The notes beneath the pieces are model-generated. The model was not told where the DNA came from and did no database searches. It worked only from the letters and a program-made list of their open reading frames with translations. A program made the position numbers and the translations under genes. Source: Pardosa pseudoannulata (Eukaryota; Arthropoda; Arachnida; Araneae; Lycosidae). Taken from it: a DNA stretch of 64,000 bases. Positions 60,980 to 64,000 of the stretch are shown piece by piece (within the stretch, counting starts at the first letter, position 1; every line of letters starts with the position of its first letter). Where the stretch lies: contig CM063500.1 of the NCBI GenBank assembly GCA_032207245.1, forward strand, positions 84,283,257 to 84,347,256. Direction: 5' to 3'.

Positions 60980-62035
60980 TGTGCTAATTTAACTTGTTAT
61001 TTTTTAATCATCGTATTTATACACACAGTTAAATAAGTATTTATTCCAAAAAAGTTAGACTTAAATTTTAAGCATAAAAAACACACGAGGAATGTTAATT
61101 ATCGCGCACATTGTTTCTTCACCAACTTCCTTGTTTTAATCATAGTATTTATAAATAATAGGTTAAGTTAAAAAAGTTTGGAGAGCGAGAGAGATATATA
61201 AAATGTTGGTATTCATGAAATTTTTGGACGAAATATTTTATCTCTTTACTTTGCATAAGAGAATGTTAAAAAAAGAAATCAATGCACAACCAGAAGGTTT
61301 CGTTTTAGTTGAGGGATATTTTCCATGGAGAAAAGCCGAGCACTTTCCCAAATTGAGTGTTGCCTTTCACAGTTTCTAAAGTGTAGTACACTAACTCATC
61401 GTGAGTGCATGCGTGCCCGATTTCTTCCGAGGTAGCACAGCATTCCCGAAGTTGGCTCTCGTCCAAGTGACGTCACAGCGGACGGCGAGGATGCTGCAGG
61501 TGCTATTTTTAGCAGTCGCTCCCTGCAAAAGCATCCCTCTAGCATGAGAAAAGCCGGAGTTTTGGGGTCAGCTTGGACAAAATAAATTTTACATCGTTTA
61601 TATCAGCAAAGATGTCGAATCAAATTGATCATCAAATTGAGGTATCAAATTGAGTTTTAATTACAATTTGTCATTTTAAAAATTAACATTAAAAATTATT
61701 ATTCCTTAAAAGATCAGAGTAATTATCAGCAATTTATCAGCATACACCGCATACCTTCTTTTAAGAAAGCTTATCTCTCGTGTAGCTAAAAAGTAAACTG
61801 TAGTGTCCCAAATCATACCAATCTAAACCTTTAAAAAAAAAAACGTGGAACGCATTCAATTTTTTTAGAATATATTGTTGCTGTTATTGCTTATGCCCCT
61901 TGGACAAGGCAAAGATGTGAGACATTGGTTACTGTGGAAAAGAAATCAAATTCAAAGAAGGTGGAATATATTCCTTTCTTTGAAAATTAAATTATTATTA
62001 TAAATATCGATCCTGAAATATATACTCCTCTGAGT
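60980..62035. other. No gene recognised
   Basis: A GC-richer patch at 61390-61560 includes one TGACGTCA (61469-61476). No coding exon recognised. Confidence 0.45.
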
Positions 62036-62039
62036 AACA

Positions 62040-63030
62040 GCCCAATTTCGGGGCTTGGCCTAGGGTGCAAATCTCCGACCAAAGGATCTGAGTTCAGGAA
62101 CATATGTCCCGGTGAGGTGGTCAACCATGCGAGGATCCTCCAGTATTTAGTTCCCAAACATGCTTGGTGTTCAATTTGTCGACCCACTGAAGGAATGAAA
62201 GTTTCAGTCAACCTTGCCCGTCCTGAAGATCGAACCTCGGACCTGTTGTTGTTGTTGTTGTTGTTGTTTCTCATGCCACTTGGAAAAACTAAGCCTGCAG
62301 GCCTTCGTATTAAGGCCAATGGGGCTATCGCACCCTTTGCCTTAATCCCCCGGTAGTGTGTAAAACAACTTTGCTCAAAGTGGATCCTCGTAATTTAGAA
62401 GCAGGGACCAAGTAGAAAACTTCCACGGTTGGCCTACCACCCCAGGAGGTATTTACTGAAACTTGGAGGACATTGTGACCACGAACATATTTTACGTGCC
62501 TCTTGACGAGCAAGATGGATCTTATGCGGGCTCCAACCCCGAACCCACAACTTTTCAGTTACGAGATTGCTGTCTTTGCCGACTGAGCCACTGCGGCTCT
62601 TTAAAGTATTAGAGTAGGCATTATAATATTTTCGTATTTTAAAATCAATCTTAAAAGATATGAACAAATTTATCCATCAATACATCTGGTATTGATTGAG
62701 AACTTGGAGGACATTGTGACCACGAACATATTTTAAGTACCCCTTGACGAACACGGTGGATCTTATGCCGGATCCAGCCCCGGCAATTTTCAGTTCGAGA
62801 TCTGCCTTTGCCGCCTGAGCCACTGCGGCTTTAATGGTATTATAGTAAACATTATAATATTGTAGTTCGTATTTTAAATATCAATCTTAAAAGTATGAAA
62901 TATTTCTCAATCAATAATATTAAAACTTTAAAATTGAAAACGAACATATTTTACTTGACCCTTGAATCTTATGTCGAATCCAGCTGCTAACTATCAGTTA
63001 ATATTTGCCGACTGTCCACTAGTTCTTTAC
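62040..63030 (-). mobile_element. tRNA-derived SINE cluster, family C, in tandem
   Basis: On the minus strand the head at about 62600 reads GAGCCGCAGTGGCTCAGTCG (box A-like), then GTTGTGGGTTCGGGGTTGG (box B-like), and continues through CTTGACGAG- and GTCACAATGTCC-type body sequence toward 62040, with a (TTG)n tract at 62246-62268 on the plus strand. A second copy of head and body is at about 62700-62835 and a truncated third at about 62940-63020. They are separated by a repeated AT-rich linker, so SINE plus linker has been tandemly duplicated. The frames 61987-62667 are not genes. Confidence 0.65.
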
Positions 63031-63308
63031 AGTATTACAGTAGACATTATATATTGTGTATTTCATAATCTTTATGAACAAATCCTAGTTAAAAATTAAA
63101 TATTCAACTTAAAAATTCCTTACAACTTATCGAGTGAATATTTAGCCCTAATGTCCAATTCTTTATGGCAAGACTGATTTTTTCATACGTCTCGACATTC
63201 GTTAAATTGTCTATGCCAATGTTTCTGCGTTACTTTTGCCTTATGGAATTTATAAGAGCATGTCATCTGTTCCACAGTCTTCTTGTCGAATGATAATTGA
63301 AAGTTTAG

Positions 63309-63575
63309 GGAGCTGATCTTCGATACCGAAGTTTGTGGGTTTAATACCATTGTCACATGGATGCTCGTAGCTTTTCGGAATCTGATTTAAGCAGTAGGCC
63401 CTGGACGTATTTAGCCCTTGTGCTTAAAAAATGTAGACCATATCACTCCAAACCAAAATAAGCTAAACTAACAGTCTTCATCTTCTTTAGTCGCTTTAAG
63501 CAGTAGGCCCTGGTCGCATTAGCCCTTGTTCTTAAAAAATGTAGACCGTATCACTCCAAACCAAAACAAGCTAAA
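63309..63575 (+). mobile_element. tRNA-derived SINE, family A, opposite orientation, with 3' partial duplication
   Basis: CGATACCGAAGTTTGTGGGT starts in the tRNA-like head, then GGATGCTCGTAGCTTTTCGG and AAGCAGTAGGCCCTGGACGT, to ATCACTCCAAACCAAA. The last about 80 bp (TTTAAGCAGTAGGCCCTGG onward) is duplicated at about 63494-63575. This is the only family A copy in plus orientation. Confidence 0.75.
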
Positions 63576-64000
63576 CTATCAGTCTTTATCGTCTTTAGTG
63601 GCACGAGAGCCCGGGATGGACCGTAGCCTTCTCCAAAATTTAATACCAGTCAAACCTATCTTTGCACTTGGACTTCCAATTAACAATTTTTGACGCTATT
63701 AAGTCATTCTCAATGGCGTCAGACCATCTGAATTTTGGACATTCTTTTTTCTTCGTACCTATAAGTTTAGTCCTAAAACCTTCTTTCTATAGATCTGCAG
63801 TCATTCAATCTGATTATCAGTCCAGCCCATCTTAACATTTGAATGCTGATAAAATTAACTATATCTGAATTTTTATAAATTCTGTATAATTGAATATAAG
63901 TCCTTCTCTATATACCATTTACCTGATACCCCCAAATTTGCTTCTTAAAATTTTTCTTTGAAATACTGCCAGGGTTTATTTAGCTTTATCTATCAGTGTC
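63576..64000. other. Right edge, nothing recognised
   Basis: No coding exon or named repeat was recognised. Confidence 0.4.

Overview
The window is AT-rich animal DNA. It has spliced coding exons with GT-AG borders, kilobase-scale introns, many DNA-transposon relics and tRNA-derived SINEs. I infer an arthropod, possibly an arachnid, but nothing in the sequence proves the clade.

One protein-coding gene can be read with confidence. It lies on the minus strand from about 59.2 kb down to 27.8 kb and is an ANKS1 (ANKS1A/ANKS1B, Odin-type) homologue. Ten exons were placed: 59216-59136, 50124-49968, 41042-40968, 38363-38142, 36860-36785, 35121-35020, 32983-32779, 31007-30802, 29747-29695 and 28374-27823. 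Every junction is in a compatible splice phase, so they join into one open frame of about 540 codons: six ankyrin repeats, then a Ser/Pro/Tyr-rich linker with SH3-ligand-like PxxPxR motifs and a Gln/His tract. The N-terminal exon and the C-terminal SAM and PTB exons expected for the family were not found. The intron after 27823 runs at least 27.8 kb toward the left edge.

Region by region. 0-27.8 kb: an LTR-like fragment, a solo LTR (2.26-3.31 kb), a 79-bp satellite (3.7-5.3 kb), a fold-back element (5.96-6.52 kb), a TTAA-flanked MITE with a 44-bp minisatellite, two Helitron-like copies, dead Tc1-like and Tigger/pogo relics, long TA microsatellites and arrays of about 200, 227 and 121 bp. 27.8-41 kb: eight exons with short introns, a 103-bp array overlapping an exon end, SINEs, a probable solo LTR and a piggyBac relic. 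41-50 kb: an intron filled by arrays of about 230, 175, 258 and 204 bp. 50-59 kb: an intron with hAT, piggyBac-like and hairpin MITEs and a 200-bp array. 59-64 kb: further MITEs and a SINE cluster, no recognisable exon.

The most unusual feature is the 103-bp array at 30.2-30.86 kb. It repeats the 3' end of an ANKS1 coding exon with its splice donor. Two units keep both an acceptor-like and a donor-like site around a 63-nt in-frame open cassette, so they could act as alternative 21-residue exons.
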